Source: Sphingorhabdus sp. 109
Lineage (GTDB): Bacteria; Pseudomonadota; Alphaproteobacteria; Sphingomonadales; Sphingomonadaceae
Direction: 5' to 3'
NCBI RefSeq assembly: GCF_902506555.1
Contig: NZ_LR732707.1
Coordinates: forward strand, 892,001 to 956,000
Length of the DNA: 64,000 nucleotides
The position numbers were made by a program, and so were the translations under genes. Each line of letters opens with the position of its first letter. Within the stretch, counting starts at the first letter, position 1. Below the pieces are notes generated by a model. The model was not told the origin of the DNA. It did no database searches and saw nothing but the letters and a program-made list of their open reading frames with translations. Shown piece by piece: positions 28,198-37,862 of this stretch.

Positions 28198-29316
28198 ATG
28201 GGCGAAAGCCAGGAAGCGTTTGACCGGCTCCGGCTAATCCGATCCGAGAATATCGGACCCGTTACTTATCAGCAGTTGATCAGAAGATTCGGGACAGCAG
28301 CCCGGGCACTGGAAGCTATTCCCGATCTGGCGGCTCGGGGTGGCGGACGCGCGCCACGGATTGCAGAAGTGAAGCGAATAGAAGCGGAAATGCAATCGAT
28401 TCACCAACTGGGAGCCGAGTGCCTGTTCCTCGGGGATCCCGCTTATCCTGTGTTGCTCGCGGAGCTTGGCAATCCCCCACCGGTCCTGATCTGGCAGGGC
28501 CACTCAGGTCTGTTGGACAAAACAGTGGTCGCCATAGTGGGAGCAAGAAATGCGTCGGCAGCGGCGTGCCGCATTGGCCGCGATCTGGCCAACAGACTGT
28601 CGGAAGCGGGGATTGCAGTAGTGTCCGGTCTGGCGAAAGGCATCGATACCGCCGCTCATCAGGGTTCGCTGGATAAGGCCACGATCGCGGTAATCGCTGG
28701 CGGTCTGGATGTTTTTTATCCACCAGAGAATGAAAGATTGCAGCGGACGATAGCCGAGCGCGGGTTGCTGCTGGCAGAACAGCCTCCGGGAACGGAACCG
28801 CGCGCCCGGCATTTTCCCTATCGCAACCGGATCATCGCCGGACTTGCGAGAGGCACTGTGGTTATCGAGGCTGCGCCGCGTTCGGGATCATTGATTACGG
28901 CCCGGCTGGCGGCGGAAGCAGGGCGGCAGGTAATGGCGGTTCCCGGCTCTCCGCTCGATCCGAGATCGAGGGGCTGTAATATGCTGATCCGGGAGGGCGC
29001 GACGCTGATTCAATCGGCCGAGGATATACTGGAAATGATCCGGCATTTTGACGATCGCGCGGAACCGGCGGCTTGTGGCAGCGAATTTCGGGCCGATCGG
29101 GAAGATCCGGCCTTGTACGGGAACGGACTGACGGAAATGGACAATGCAGAACGGGAGCCGGTGATAGCGTTGCTGAGCATGACGCCAGTGACTGTCGATG
29201 AGTTGGTCAGGCAATCGGGGCTGGATGCTCCTGCGGTGCAACTGGCCCTGCTTGAACTCGAGCTGGCCGGACGACTGATCCGTCATGCCGGGGCCCGGGT
29301 CAGCCTGTCGAACTGA
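28198..29316 (+). CDS. dprA: DNA-processing protein DprA
   Basis: A 372-residue RecA loader that protects incoming single-stranded DNA during transformation and is also widespread outside competent species. It shows a helix-hairpin-helix-like N terminus, the Rossmann-type core with V-A-I-V-G-A-R, V-S-G-L-A-K-G-I-D-T-A-A-H and E-A-A-P-R-S-G-S-L-I-T-A-R, and a short C-terminal winged-helix region (from about residue 310). It is paired with plsY in a two-gene unit that stops before topA. Confidence 0.94.
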   Translation: MGESQEAFDRLRLIRSENIGPVTYQQLIRRFGTAARALEAIPDLAARGGGRAPRIAEVKRIEAEMQSIHQLGAECLFLGDPAYPVLLAELGNPPPVLIWQGHSGLLDKTVVAIVGARNASAAACRIGRDLANRLSEAGIAVVSGLAKGIDTAAHQGSLDKATIAVIAGGLDVFYPPENERLQRTIAERGLLLAEQPPGTEPRARHFPYRNRIIAGLARGTVVIEAAPRSGSLITARLAAEAGRQVMAVPGSPLDPRSRGCNMLIREGATLIQSAEDILEMIRHFDDRAEPAACGSEFRADREDPALYGNGLTEMDNAEREPVIALLSMTPVTVDELVRQSGLDAPAVQLALLELELAGRLIRHAGARVSLSN

Positions 29317-29439
29317 TCGCTTGTAGACTGGTAAAATCTCGACCGCCATTGACAAAAATCTTCACACAGGCCCTTGACCTGTAGCCAATCCCTGCCACAG
29401 CCTCGTGCGTGTACGTGAGAACAAAGAAAATCGGAACAT

Positions 29440-32037
29440 ATGCAGCTAGTCATTGTCGAATCACCCGCCAAAGCGAAAACCATCGAGAAATATCTGGGAT
29501 CGGATTTCAAGGTTTTGGCTTCCTACGGCCATATCCGCGACCTTCCACCCAAGGATGGCTCCGTCGATCCGGACGATGGTTTCGCGATGACTTGGCAAAA
29601 TTACACCGACAAAACAAAGCAGCTGAAGGCGATTACCGACGAGTCGAAAAAAGCGACACGATTGATTCTCGCGACTGACCCTGACCGTGAAGGGGAAGCA
29701 ATCAGCTGGCATGTTCAGGAAGTCTTGCGGAAGAAAAAGGCACTTCCGGTGAAGGTCGACCGGGTTACCTTCAATGCCATCACCAAGGCTGCCGTGACCG
29801 ACGCCATGGCGCATCCACGCGAGCTGGACGAAGACTTGATCGATGCCTATCGGGCACGGCGGGCGCTCGACTATCTTGTCGGGTTCACCCTGTCACCGGT
29901 ATTGTGGCGCAAGTTGCCGGGCGCAAAGTCTGCAGGGCGCGTGCAGTCGGTATCGCTCAAGCTCATCGTCGAGCGGGAGCGCGAAATCGAGGCGTTCAAG
30001 CCACAGGAATATTGGTCGGTTACCGCGCAGATGGAGCAGGGTGGCCAGCCGTTCGAGGCGCGCCTGACCGTGCATCAGGGCAAGAAGCTCGGCAAGATGG
30101 ACCTTGTGACCGAAGAGCAGGCCATGATCGCCAAAAAAGCCGTTGAAAACGGTCTTTTCACCGTCGAAACTATCGAGACAAAGCCGCTAACCCGCAATCC
30201 ACCACCACCGTTCACGACTTCCACGCTGCAACAGGAAGCCGCGCGCAAACTCGGCTATTCCGCGAGTCATACGATGCGCATCGCGCAGCAGCTCTACGAA
30301 GATGGTGCGATTACCTATATGCGTACCGACGGAGTCCAGATGGACGGCAGTGCAATTTCTGCCGCGCGCAAGGCGATCGCTGACCGTTACGACGCAAGCT
30401 ATGTTCCGGACAGCCCGCGCATATATAAGTCGAAGGCCAAAAATGCGCAGGAAGCCCATGAAGCCATTCGTCCCACGAACTTCACTCAGCGGACCGTTGG
30501 AAGCGGCGATCACGCCAAGCTGTATGACCTGATCCTGAAGCGGGCCATGGCAAGTCAAATGGCGTCGGCCCGGCTCGAACGCACCACCGTCGAAATGCTT
30601 GATGGTAGTGGTCAGACCGGACTGCGGGCCAATGGCCAGGTCGTTAAATTTCCCGGTTTCCTGGCGTTATACGAGGAAGGCCGCGATGACGACAAGAACG
30701 AGGATGGTGGATTGTTGCCAGCGATGTCCAAGGGGGACAGTCCGGCCAAACAATCCGTCGATGCATCGCAGCATTTCACCCAGCCGCCTCCACGCTATAG
30801 CGAAGCCAGTCTGGTCAAGAAGATGGAGGAGCTGGGTATCGGTCGGCCGTCGACCTATGCCTCGATTATCAAGACGCTGAAAGACCGCGCCTATGTACGC
30901 GTCGAGAAAAACCGGTTCTTTGCTGAAGAAAGCGGCCGGCTTCTGACAGGATTTCTCGAGCGCTTTTTCGATCGCTACGTTGCCTATGACTATACCGCCG
31001 GTCTCGAAGATGAGCTGGATGAAGTCAGCGGTGGTCGCGCCCAGTGGCAGGAAATCCTTGAAGCTTTCTGGCATGATTTCAAACCCAAGACCGTCGAGGT
31101 AATGGAGAAAATGCCGTCGGAAGTCACCGCGGAACTGGACAAGTTTCTGGGCGACTATCTGTTCCCGGAAAAGGAAGATGGCTCGGATCCGCGACTGTGC
31201 CCGCGCTGCAATGAAGGCAAGCTGGCGCTACGCGGCGGTCGTTTCGGCGCTTTTGTCGCCTGTTCCAACTATCCTGAATGCAAGTTTACCCGTCGATTTG
31301 CGCAAGGCGGCGGCGCCAACGCAGAGGAAGATGAAGGTCCGCAGGAACTCGGCGTTGATCCCGATAGCGACGAGAAAATCACCAAAAAGGTCGGTCGCTT
31401 CGGCCCATATGTGGAAAAAGGCGAGGGCAAGGAAGCAAAGCGCTCTTCTATCCCGAAGGATATTCCACCGGAAGATTTCGGCCTCGAATGGGCCGTGAAG
31501 CTGCTGTCACTTCCCCGAGAAGTTGGCAAACACCCGGAAACCAGCGAACCGGTGATGGCGCAGATCGGTCGCTATGGCCCCTATCTGAGCCACAATGGCA
31601 AATCCGCACGGCTTGAAAATACCCAGGAAGTTTTCGAAATCGGTATGAATGCAGCCGTTGCCAAACTGGCGGATGCTGCCAAAAATGGTGGCGGTCGCGG
31701 CCGCGGGAAAATGGAACCGCTCAAGATAATGGGCAAACATCCGCGAACCGAATCCGAGATCAAACTGATGGACGGCCGTTATGGGCCTTATGTTACCGAC
31801 GGGACAACCAACGCTTCGTTGCCGAAGACAGTCGACAAGGATCAATTGACGCTGGAAGAAGCGGCGCAACTGATTGACGCTCGCGCAGCCAAAGGCCCGG
31901 CTAAGAAACGAGCCAAAAAAAAAGCGGCTCCAAAGAAAAAGCCGGCCGCCAAGAAAAAACCTGCTGCAAAGAAGAAGCCGGCAGCGAAGAAGAAACCGGC
32001 TGCAAAAAAGGCGCCAGCCAAGGCCGATCCCGAATAA
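29440..32037 (+). CDS. topA: DNA topoisomerase I
   Basis: An 865-residue type IA topoisomerase that relaxes negative supercoils. The TOPRIM motif D-P-D-R-E-G-E is at 80-86 and the catalytic tyrosine is Tyr293 in I-T-Y-M-R-T-D-G. One C4 zinc finger (C-P-R-C ... C-S-N-Y-P-E-C) near residue 590 is followed by three repeats around G-R-F/Y-G-P-Y-V/L. The protein ends in a lysine-rich tail with about four P-A-A-K-K-K units, resembling a histone H1 tail. Such tails are known in actinobacterial and alphaproteobacterial TopA and help DNA binding. Confidence 0.97.
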   Translation: MQLVIVESPAKAKTIEKYLGSDFKVLASYGHIRDLPPKDGSVDPDDGFAMTWQNYTDKTKQLKAITDESKKATRLILATDPDREGEAISWHVQEVLRKKKALPVKVDRVTFNAITKAAVTDAMAHPRELDEDLIDAYRARRALDYLVGFTLSPVLWRKLPGAKSAGRVQSVSLKLIVEREREIEAFKPQEYWSVTAQMEQGGQPFEARLTVHQGKKLGKMDLVTEEQAMIAKKAVENGLFTVETIETKPLTRNPPPPFTTSTLQQEAARKLGYSASHTMRIAQQLYEDGAITYMRTDGVQMDGSAISAARKAIADRYDASYVPDSPRIYKSKAKNAQEAHEAIRPTNFTQRTVGSGDHAKLYDLILKRAMASQMASARLERTTVEMLDGSGQTGLRANGQVVKFPGFLALYEEGRDDDKNEDGGLLPAMSKGDSPAKQSVDASQHFTQPPPRYSEASLVKKMEELGIGRPSTYASIIKTLKDRAYVRVEKNRFFAEESGRLLTGFLERFFDRYVAYDYTAGLEDELDEVSGGRAQWQEILEAFWHDFKPKTVEVMEKMPSEVTAELDKFLGDYLFPEKEDGSDPRLCPRCNEGKLALRGGRFGAFVACSNYPECKFTRRFAQGGGANAEEDEGPQELGVDPDSDEKITKKVGRFGPYVEKGEGKEAKRSSIPKDIPPEDFGLEWAVKLLSLPREVGKHPETSEPVMAQIGRYGPYLSHNGKSARLENTQEVFEIGMNAAVAKLADAAKNGGGRGRGKMEPLKIMGKHPRTESEIKLMDGRYGPYVTDGTTNASLPKTVDKDQLTLEEAAQLIDARAAKGPAKKRAKKKAAPKKKPAAKKKPAAKKKPAAKKKPAAKKAPAKADPE
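31911..32030 (+). repeat. Tandem P-A-A-K-K-K coding repeats in topA
   Basis: About four six-codon units encode the basic tail of topoisomerase I. The codons differ between units (synonymous GCC, GCT, GCA, GCG and AAA, AAG), so the protein repeat is kept by selection rather than being a very recent DNA duplication. Confidence 0.75.
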
Positions 32038-32153
32038 GGCAGGGCTGGGCAAGAAGGGCGAGAGGCCGGTGCGCTGCTCGCTCTCCAGGAACCGAACCGC
32101 GAGAGTGGTCTGGTTCAGGGCTAACCGCCCAATCCTGTCATTTGCTCTTCAGA

Positions 32154-33590
32154 TCAGGCGGCAATTTCCAGCCGATTGCGGCCGCCATGTTTTGCAGCAT
32201 ATAATGCTTTGTCGGCCAGTAGTAGCATTTCTTTCAGTTCGTGAAATCCGGCGCTGTTGGCCAATCCTGCGCTCACAGTCACCCCGATGTCAGGCTGCAG
32301 CAACCGCGCATCCATTATCGCGAGGCGCAATCGTTCGACCTGCGCTTCTGCTTCGGCGATTGACGTGTCGGGCAACAACATTAAAAACTCCTCGCCGCCG
32401 ATGCGGCCTACGAGTTGGTTTCGGGATATTGTGTGCTTGCAGATTTTGCCGATCATTCTGAGAATATCATCGCCCACAGCGTGGCCAAACCGGTCGTTTA
32501 CAGCTTTGAATTTATCGACATCGAAGATCGCGATGGAAAACGCTCCGTTCCCTTCCTGGGCGCGTTGCAAGGCAAGTTCGCACTGTTCCATGATATGGCG
32601 TCTGGACGAAAGGCCCGTCAGCTCGTCGCGAGCGAGCAGCCGCATCTTTTGCAATTTTGCTTCTTCTGCTTTCCGCTGGTCTTTTTCTGCCAGAATTCTC
32701 AGGAGCTTTTCGTTTTCAATGATCTTCTCAACCTTGCTCTGGCGGTCCGCCAGCAAGGAAGCGATCGGCAGTGCCAGCATCAGCTGACTCGCGATATAGG
32801 CTTGCAGGACGAATATCTTGGTAATCTGGCTTGCCTCCAGTCCGGCGATCGGACCAAATCCCGAAAGGGTGAAAAACTCTGCCACGATGGCGACCATAAG
32901 CGTGGAGGCCATCCCGCCAAAGGGACCGAAGCGAAAAACCGCTGCAAAAACGGGAATCGCTGTCAGGAAAAGCAGCGGTACTGCAGTCTGAACGAGTGCA
33001 ACGGCCGATACAGCGAAAACCAGTGACATGATCCCGGCAAATTCGAACCAGCGGCGTCCGGGCCAAATATATTTCTCCGCGCCGGTGATCGTTGCATGAA
33101 TGATGTTGAAGCAGGGCAGGAAAATCAGCAGCCCGAGCAGATCGGATGCGAACCACGACAACCAGGCATTCGCGAAATTTTCGATGTCTCCGAGAGACGC
33201 GATGGATGCGGAAATGGCCGTCACGAGAGTTGCCACTATGCCAAATTCGACCAGTTGGGCCGGGTTATATAATCCGGTTTTCGGAAATCCGAGGCGCGCG
33301 AGAGCCAGGAAAACCAAGACCGCTTCCAGCACGTTCGAGAGCGAATAGAGCAGGGCTGCTTGCAAGGGGAAACCGGAATATAAATTTACGACCAAACTCG
33401 CCAGAAAGACACCGGTGCAATAAACCGGATGCTCTTTTCTCGGGAAAATCATCAGCATGAACACAAGGCTGGCATTGGCTGACCATAAGGCTGCAAAACC
33501 GCCGGTATGGTTTGACGCTGCAATGACGATCAGCGAATTCAGGCAGAACAGGGTTGTTACCAGAGCTGCGCGGGTTGATGTATGCCGCAT
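32154..33590 (-). CDS. MASE1-type membrane diguanylate cyclase (GGDEF domain)
   Basis: 478 residues. The first 270 or so form a multi-helix membrane sensor resembling the MASE1 domain. A short coiled-coil-like linker (A-E-K-D-Q-R-K-A-E-E-A-K) joins it to a C-terminal GGDEF domain whose active motif is G-G-E-E-F at about 398-402, so synthesis of cyclic di-GMP is expected. The RxxD inhibitory site is not present at its usual place just before this motif. A TTG 14 codons upstream is in frame; neither start has a strong ribosome site. Confidence 0.87.
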   Translation of the reverse strand: MRHTSTRAALVTTLFCLNSLIVIAASNHTGGFAALWSANASLVFMLMIFPRKEHPVYCTGVFLASLVVNLYSGFPLQAALLYSLSNVLEAVLVFLALARLGFPKTGLYNPAQLVEFGIVATLVTAISASIASLGDIENFANAWLSWFASDLLGLLIFLPCFNIIHATITGAEKYIWPGRRWFEFAGIMSLVFAVSAVALVQTAVPLLFLTAIPVFAAVFRFGPFGGMASTLMVAIVAEFFTLSGFGPIAGLEASQITKIFVLQAYIASQLMLALPIASLLADRQSKVEKIIENEKLLRILAEKDQRKAEEAKLQKMRLLARDELTGLSSRRHIMEQCELALQRAQEGNGAFSIAIFDVDKFKAVNDRFGHAVGDDILRMIGKICKHTISRNQLVGRIGGEEFLMLLPDTSIAEAEAQVERLRLAIMDARLLQPDIGVTVSAGLANSAGFHELKEMLLLADKALYAAKHGGRNRLEIAA

Positions 33591-33835
33591 AGCAGCTAAT
33601 TTCGAAGCCAGATTTTGCAAAACCGTCCCCAATTCAAAACGTAATTGGCCCCCGGGAATCTATCGCAGAGAAGGGCTAATTTAAGGTTAAGATTGCTCAG
33701 GTTTCTGGACGGGCGTTGCACGGCCGCGTGCGCATGTCGGGAGAATTCCACCCGCCGTCGGAAGCCGCTTGGGGAGCCTGTCAGGACTGATGTCAGGCGC
33801 TGGCTTTCCCCGGACAGTCAGCATATCGGTTCAGC

Positions 33836-34729
33836 CTATTTGACCCAGTCGAGACCCATGTCCTGATAGAGGCTTCGGTCTTCGTCCCAGTTCGCGCTGA
33901 CCTTGACGTGAAGATAAAGGTGGACCGGCCTGCCCAGAATACCGGACAGTTCGGCGCGGGCCTTCGTGCCGATTTCCTTGATCTGATGCCCGCCTTTGCC
34001 CAAGATAATGGCTTTCTGGCTGGCCTTTTCCACCAATATTTGCTGATGGATCTCGAGCGAACCGTCAGGCCGTTCCTTATATTGTTCCATAGCGATGGCG
34101 GTTGCATAGGGCAGTTCGGCATGCAGTTGCCGGAATACCTGCTCGCGGGTGATTTCTGCAGCCAGAATTCGTTCGCTGGCATCGGAAACCTGGTCGGCCG
34201 GAAAATGCCACGGGCCTTCCGGCATTGCTTGCACCAGATAAGACCGCAATTCCTGAAGTCCGTCGCCGGTTTTGGCGCTGATGAAAAACGTCTCATCGAA
34301 GTCCGCCAGTTCATGCAGTTTGACGACATGTCCGAGCATCTTGTCTTTCGCGGCGATATCGACCTTGTTCATGACAAGGATGATATTCTCGGAGCGATGC
34401 TTGATCCGGTCTACGATTGAGGTGACTTTGGTCCCGAGACCGGCGCGAGCATCAACCAGAAGGACGATGATGTCGGCGTCTTCCGCGCCTTCCCATGCTG
34501 CGGAAACCATCGCCCGGTCAAGCCGGCGATGCGGCTCGAAAATACCCGGCGTATCGACGAGCAGCAGCTGTGTGTCTTCCTCGATCGCGATGCCCAGCAG
34601 CCGCGTTCGCGTGGTTTGCGGTTTGGAACTGGTTATCGCGACCTTCTGGCCGACCAGCGCATTTATCAGAGTTGATTTTCCGGCATTCGGTGCGCCGATC
34701 AGCGCCACTACGCCGCATTTTTGTGTCAT
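33836..34729 (-). CDS. era: GTPase Era
   Basis: A 297-residue GTPase that assists assembly of the small ribosomal subunit. The P-loop G-A-P-N-A-G-K-S is at 12-19, D-T-P-G at 59-62, N-K-V-D follows, and a C-terminal KH domain contains I-L-G-K-G-G-H-Q-I-K, which binds the 3' end of 16S rRNA. The ATG overlaps the rnc stop as ATGA. It is the last gene of the lepB-rnc-era unit, an order kept in many proteobacteria. Confidence 0.97.
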   Translation of the reverse strand: MTQKCGVVALIGAPNAGKSTLINALVGQKVAITSSKPQTTRTRLLGIAIEEDTQLLLVDTPGIFEPHRRLDRAMVSAAWEGAEDADIIVLLVDARAGLGTKVTSIVDRIKHRSENIILVMNKVDIAAKDKMLGHVVKLHELADFDETFFISAKTGDGLQELRSYLVQAMPEGPWHFPADQVSDASERILAAEITREQVFRQLHAELPYATAIAMEQYKERPDGSLEIHQQILVEKASQKAIILGKGGHQIKEIGTKARAELSGILGRPVHLYLHVKVSANWDEDRSLYQDMGLDWVK

Positions 34730-35394
34730 GTGAATGTTTCCAGAAATTTCTTGGCCGCTTCGGTTTGGGCCGCCTGAATGGCGGACGCAGTGGCCATAAC
34801 TTCGCCGACATTGCGTACGCTCACCCGTACAGTGAACTTCAGGTCATGATCCGGGCCGCTTTTATCGACCAGTTCATATTCGGGGATTTTGCGATTATTG
34901 GCTGCGGCCCATTCCTGCAGCGCGGATTTCGGATGGCGAACATCGCCGGCCGTCGTGGAAACCCGGTTTTCCCAATGGCTGAGGATGAATTCGCGGGCGG
35001 CGTCCATACCATGATCGATATAGACTGCGCCAATCAGCGATTCCATTACGTCACCCAGGACCTTGACGCTCTTTCGCGCACCATCGTCGCGCGCCTGTTT
35101 GCCGAGGAGAACATGGTTGCCAACGCCGATCTGTCTGGCGACTTCACCACACACCGAACCGGAAACCAGACCGTTGAGTCGCTGCGACAATTGGCCTTCC
35201 GGCTCATTGGGAAACTGGTGATAGAGATGATCGGCGATCACCAGCCCCAAAACCCGGTCGCCGAGAAATTCGAGGCGCTGATAGTCTTTCTCTCCGTGGC
35301 TTCCATGCGTTGCCGCGCGAACATAGAGTTCCGGTGTCACAGGTTGTTTGCCGGTAATCTCTGCGATCCAGTTCAGAAAGTCGGGCCGGCTCAA
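34726..35394 (-). CDS. rnc: Ribonuclease III
   Basis: A 222-residue double-strand-specific endonuclease for rRNA and mRNA processing. The signature D-Y-Q-R-L-E-F-L-G-D-R-V-L-G-L is near residue 40 and a dsRNA-binding domain fills the C-terminal third. The start is a TTG that forms a TTGA overlap with the lepB stop, with GGAG seven bases upstream. A start further into lepB would add about 20 unrelated residues. The overlaps at both ends couple its translation to both neighbours. Confidence 0.95.
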   Translation of the reverse strand: MSRPDFLNWIAEITGKQPVTPELYVRAATHGSHGEKDYQRLEFLGDRVLGLVIADHLYHQFPNEPEGQLSQRLNGLVSGSVCGEVARQIGVGNHVLLGKQARDDGARKSVKVLGDVMESLIGAVYIDHGMDAAREFILSHWENRVSTTAGDVRHPKSALQEWAAANNRKIPEYELVDKSGPDHDLKFTVRVSVRNVGEVMATASAIQAAQTEAAKKFLETFT

Positions 35395-36194
35395 AAACCT
35401 TCTCCGATCCGTTCCCAACGTGCTGCGGTAAACCAGGTCCATGGTTTGATCCATTCGGCCGAGCCGTCGGTTGAAAAAACCGAAACAAGTGCTTTTCCGA
35501 CCAGATTTTCTTCCGGTACCATGCCGATAGCCTGGCCTTCCTGGGCCGGGAACCGGCTGTCTGCACTGCGATCCCTATTGTCGCCCATCAGAAACATGTG
35601 GCCATCAGGAACGACAAATGCCTGTGTGTTATCACCTTCCGAATCTTCGAAAATATCGAGGGTACGATATGTAACCCCGTTGGGGAGCGTCTCCTGAAAC
35701 TGCGGATAGCGACAAATCGTGGAACCATCCTGTACTGCGGACACAAATTCCTCGCGGTAACAGGGGCTGTTGGGCGTGACTGGCAATTCGAAATCTTCTA
35801 TTCTCTTGCGCGCGACAGGCGTTCCATTGATGGAGATAACGCCATTGGTAACCTGCACGATATCACCTGATAACGCGATAACCCGCTTAATATAGTCGTC
35901 CTGCGCGGTCGGCGGTGCTTTAAATACTACAACATCACCTGGTTCGGGTGAATGTGGCAAGACGCGTCCGGGAAGCAGCGGTAGATTGAACGGCAGGCTG
36001 TATCTGGAAAAGCCATAGGGCCATTTTGCCACCAGCAGATAGTCTCCGACCACCAGACGCGGCTGCATAGATTCCGACGGAATATTGAACGGTGACACGA
36101 TAAAACTTCGCAAAATCAGAATGAATAATGCAAGTTTTACAAGGAACGCGACAAAGTCGCCTGTTTCCGATCGTTCTGCTTTGTTTCGCGCCAT
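35391..36194 (-). CDS. lepB: Signal peptidase I
   Basis: A 267-residue inner-membrane serine protease that removes signal peptides from exported proteins. It has one N-terminal membrane anchor (about 15-35), the nucleophile Ser42 in I-P-S-E-S-M-Q-P, the general-base Lys103 in D-Y-I-K-R-V-I, and M-G-D-N-R-D-R-S-A-D-S-R in box E. It heads the operon. A 152-base divergent region separates it from pgi. Confidence 0.96.
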   Translation of the reverse strand: MARNKAERSETGDFVAFLVKLALFILILRSFIVSPFNIPSESMQPRLVVGDYLLVAKWPYGFSRYSLPFNLPLLPGRVLPHSPEPGDVVVFKAPPTAQDDYIKRVIALSGDIVQVTNGVISINGTPVARKRIEDFELPVTPNSPCYREEFVSAVQDGSTICRYPQFQETLPNGVTYRTLDIFEDSEGDNTQAFVVPDGHMFLMGDNRDRSADSRFPAQEGQAIGMVPEENLVGKALVSVFSTDGSAEWIKPWTWFTAARWERIGEGF

Positions 36195-36346
36195 GCCGCC
36201 CCTTCGCCGACAATGGCAGTGGCGTCAAGATTTCTTGCAACCTGCCGATCCCTGCTATTTTCAACTTGAGGCCGGTCTGTCCGCCGGATAGGGCTAGTGC
36301 AACCAACGGGCACGCATGATTTACACTATCAGGATCGGATGATTGA

Positions 36347-37846
36347 ATGACTTCAGACCAGTGGCAAAGCCTCAGGAGCCTTCCTCAGACAACTCTCACC
36401 AGTCTGTTTGAAGCGGATAGCAAGCGAGTCTCCGGTTTCGGATGGGAACAGGCTGGTATCTATTTCGATTTTTCGAAAACCCATCTCGACGACAAGACAG
36501 TCGGCGCTTTCTCTGCCCTCGCTGACGACATGGGACTGTCGCAACGCGTTCAGGCCCTGCTTTCCGGAGAGACGGTTAATATTAGCGAAGGCCGTGCGGC
36601 GGAGCATTGCGCGGAACGGGGCATCGGCAGTCCGCCAAGCGTCGAAAACGCGCAGGCGCTTCACCAGCGGATGAAAAGTCTGGTGGAAATTGTCGATTCC
36701 GGCGCGCTCGGCGAATTCACGCAGATCATTCATCTCGGCATCGGTGGCTCGGCACTGGGACCAAAAATGCTCCATCAGGCGCTCAAACTGGGCGACGAGA
36801 AATATGAACTGGCGGTGGTCTCGAATATCGACGGAGTCGCGCTTGAGCCGGTTCTGGAGCGCTTTGATGCAGGCAAAACGCTGCTGGTGATCGCCTCGAA
36901 GACATTTACCACCGCAGAGACCCTGATGAACGCCCAGTCGGTACTCGACTGGATGCGGGAGCAGGGCGTTGCGGATCCACTGGGGCAGGTGGTTGCACTG
37001 ACGGCAAGCCCGGAACAGGCAGTGAAATGGGGCGTGGATGAAACGCGCATATTGCCGTTTTCGGAAACGGTCGGCGGACGCTATTCGCTCTGGTCGTCCA
37101 TCGGTTTCAGCGTTGCTCTCGCGCTCGGCTATGATGTGTTCGCGGATTTGCTGGCGGGCGCTGCCCTTATGGATCAGCATTTCCGGGATAGCCCGTGGGA
37201 CCAGAATATTCCGGTGCTAGCGGCCTTCGCCGATCAATATTATGCCCAGATCCGTGACTGTGAGACCCGGGCGGTATTCGCTTATGACGAGCGGCTGGGC
37301 TTGTTACCCGACTATCTTCAGCAGCTTGAAATGGAAAGTAACGGCAAAGCGGTGACGCTGGATGGCGAAGCGCTGGCTTTGCATTCCAGTCCGATCGTCT
37401 GGGGTGGTGTCGGCACCGATGCGCAGCATGCCGTGTTTCAGTTGCTGCATCAGGGGACCCATCTTGTGCCGGTTGAATTTCTTGCGGTTGTCGAACCGGG
37501 GGATTCGCTGGATCCGGCTCATCACAACGGCTTGTTGCTCAATTGTTTCGCTCAGGGCGCTGCGTTGATGGCGGGGAAAAAATCCGATGACAGTCATCGA
37601 AACTATCCGGGTGACAGGCCCTCAGTCACGATCTTATTGGAAGAGCTGGAAGCATCTTCACTCGGTGCGCTGCTGGCTTTTTATGAGCATCGGACGTTTG
37701 TGAATGCGGTGTTGCTAAACATCAATCCGTTTGACCAATTTGGCGTCGAGCTTGGCAAGCAAATGGCAAACAAGCTGGGAGCCGATGATGGTAACCGATT
37801 GGATGCATCGACCGAAGAGTTAAAGAAGCGGGCTTTTGGCGCCTGA
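36347..37846 (+). CDS. pgi: Glucose-6-phosphate isomerase
   Basis: A 499-residue enzyme interconverting glucose-6-phosphate and fructose-6-phosphate. The segments H-L-G-I-G-G-S-A-L-G-P, A-S-K-T-F-T-T-A-E-T, G-G-R-Y-S-L-W-S-S-I-G and the C-terminal N-P-F-D-Q-F-G-V-E-L-G-K are classical. The length is a little short of the E. coli enzyme, as is usual in alphaproteobacteria. It is followed 16 bases later by gor, so NADPH supply and glutathione reduction may be co-expressed. Confidence 0.96.
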   Translation: MTSDQWQSLRSLPQTTLTSLFEADSKRVSGFGWEQAGIYFDFSKTHLDDKTVGAFSALADDMGLSQRVQALLSGETVNISEGRAAEHCAERGIGSPPSVENAQALHQRMKSLVEIVDSGALGEFTQIIHLGIGGSALGPKMLHQALKLGDEKYELAVVSNIDGVALEPVLERFDAGKTLLVIASKTFTTAETLMNAQSVLDWMREQGVADPLGQVVALTASPEQAVKWGVDETRILPFSETVGGRYSLWSSIGFSVALALGYDVFADLLAGAALMDQHFRDSPWDQNIPVLAAFADQYYAQIRDCETRAVFAYDERLGLLPDYLQQLEMESNGKAVTLDGEALALHSSPIVWGGVGTDAQHAVFQLLHQGTHLVPVEFLAVVEPGDSLDPAHHNGLLLNCFAQGAALMAGKKSDDSHRNYPGDRPSVTILLEELEASSLGALLAFYEHRTFVNAVLLNINPFDQFGVELGKQMANKLGADDGNRLDASTEELKKRAFGA

Positions 37847-37862
37847 CAATAAGGAACGATAA

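Noticed and set aside
31911-32030. Lysine-rich topA tail as a misread frame or slippage product
   Set aside because: The frame is continuous with the topoisomerase, the units use varied synonymous codons, and similar tails are known in TopA proteins.
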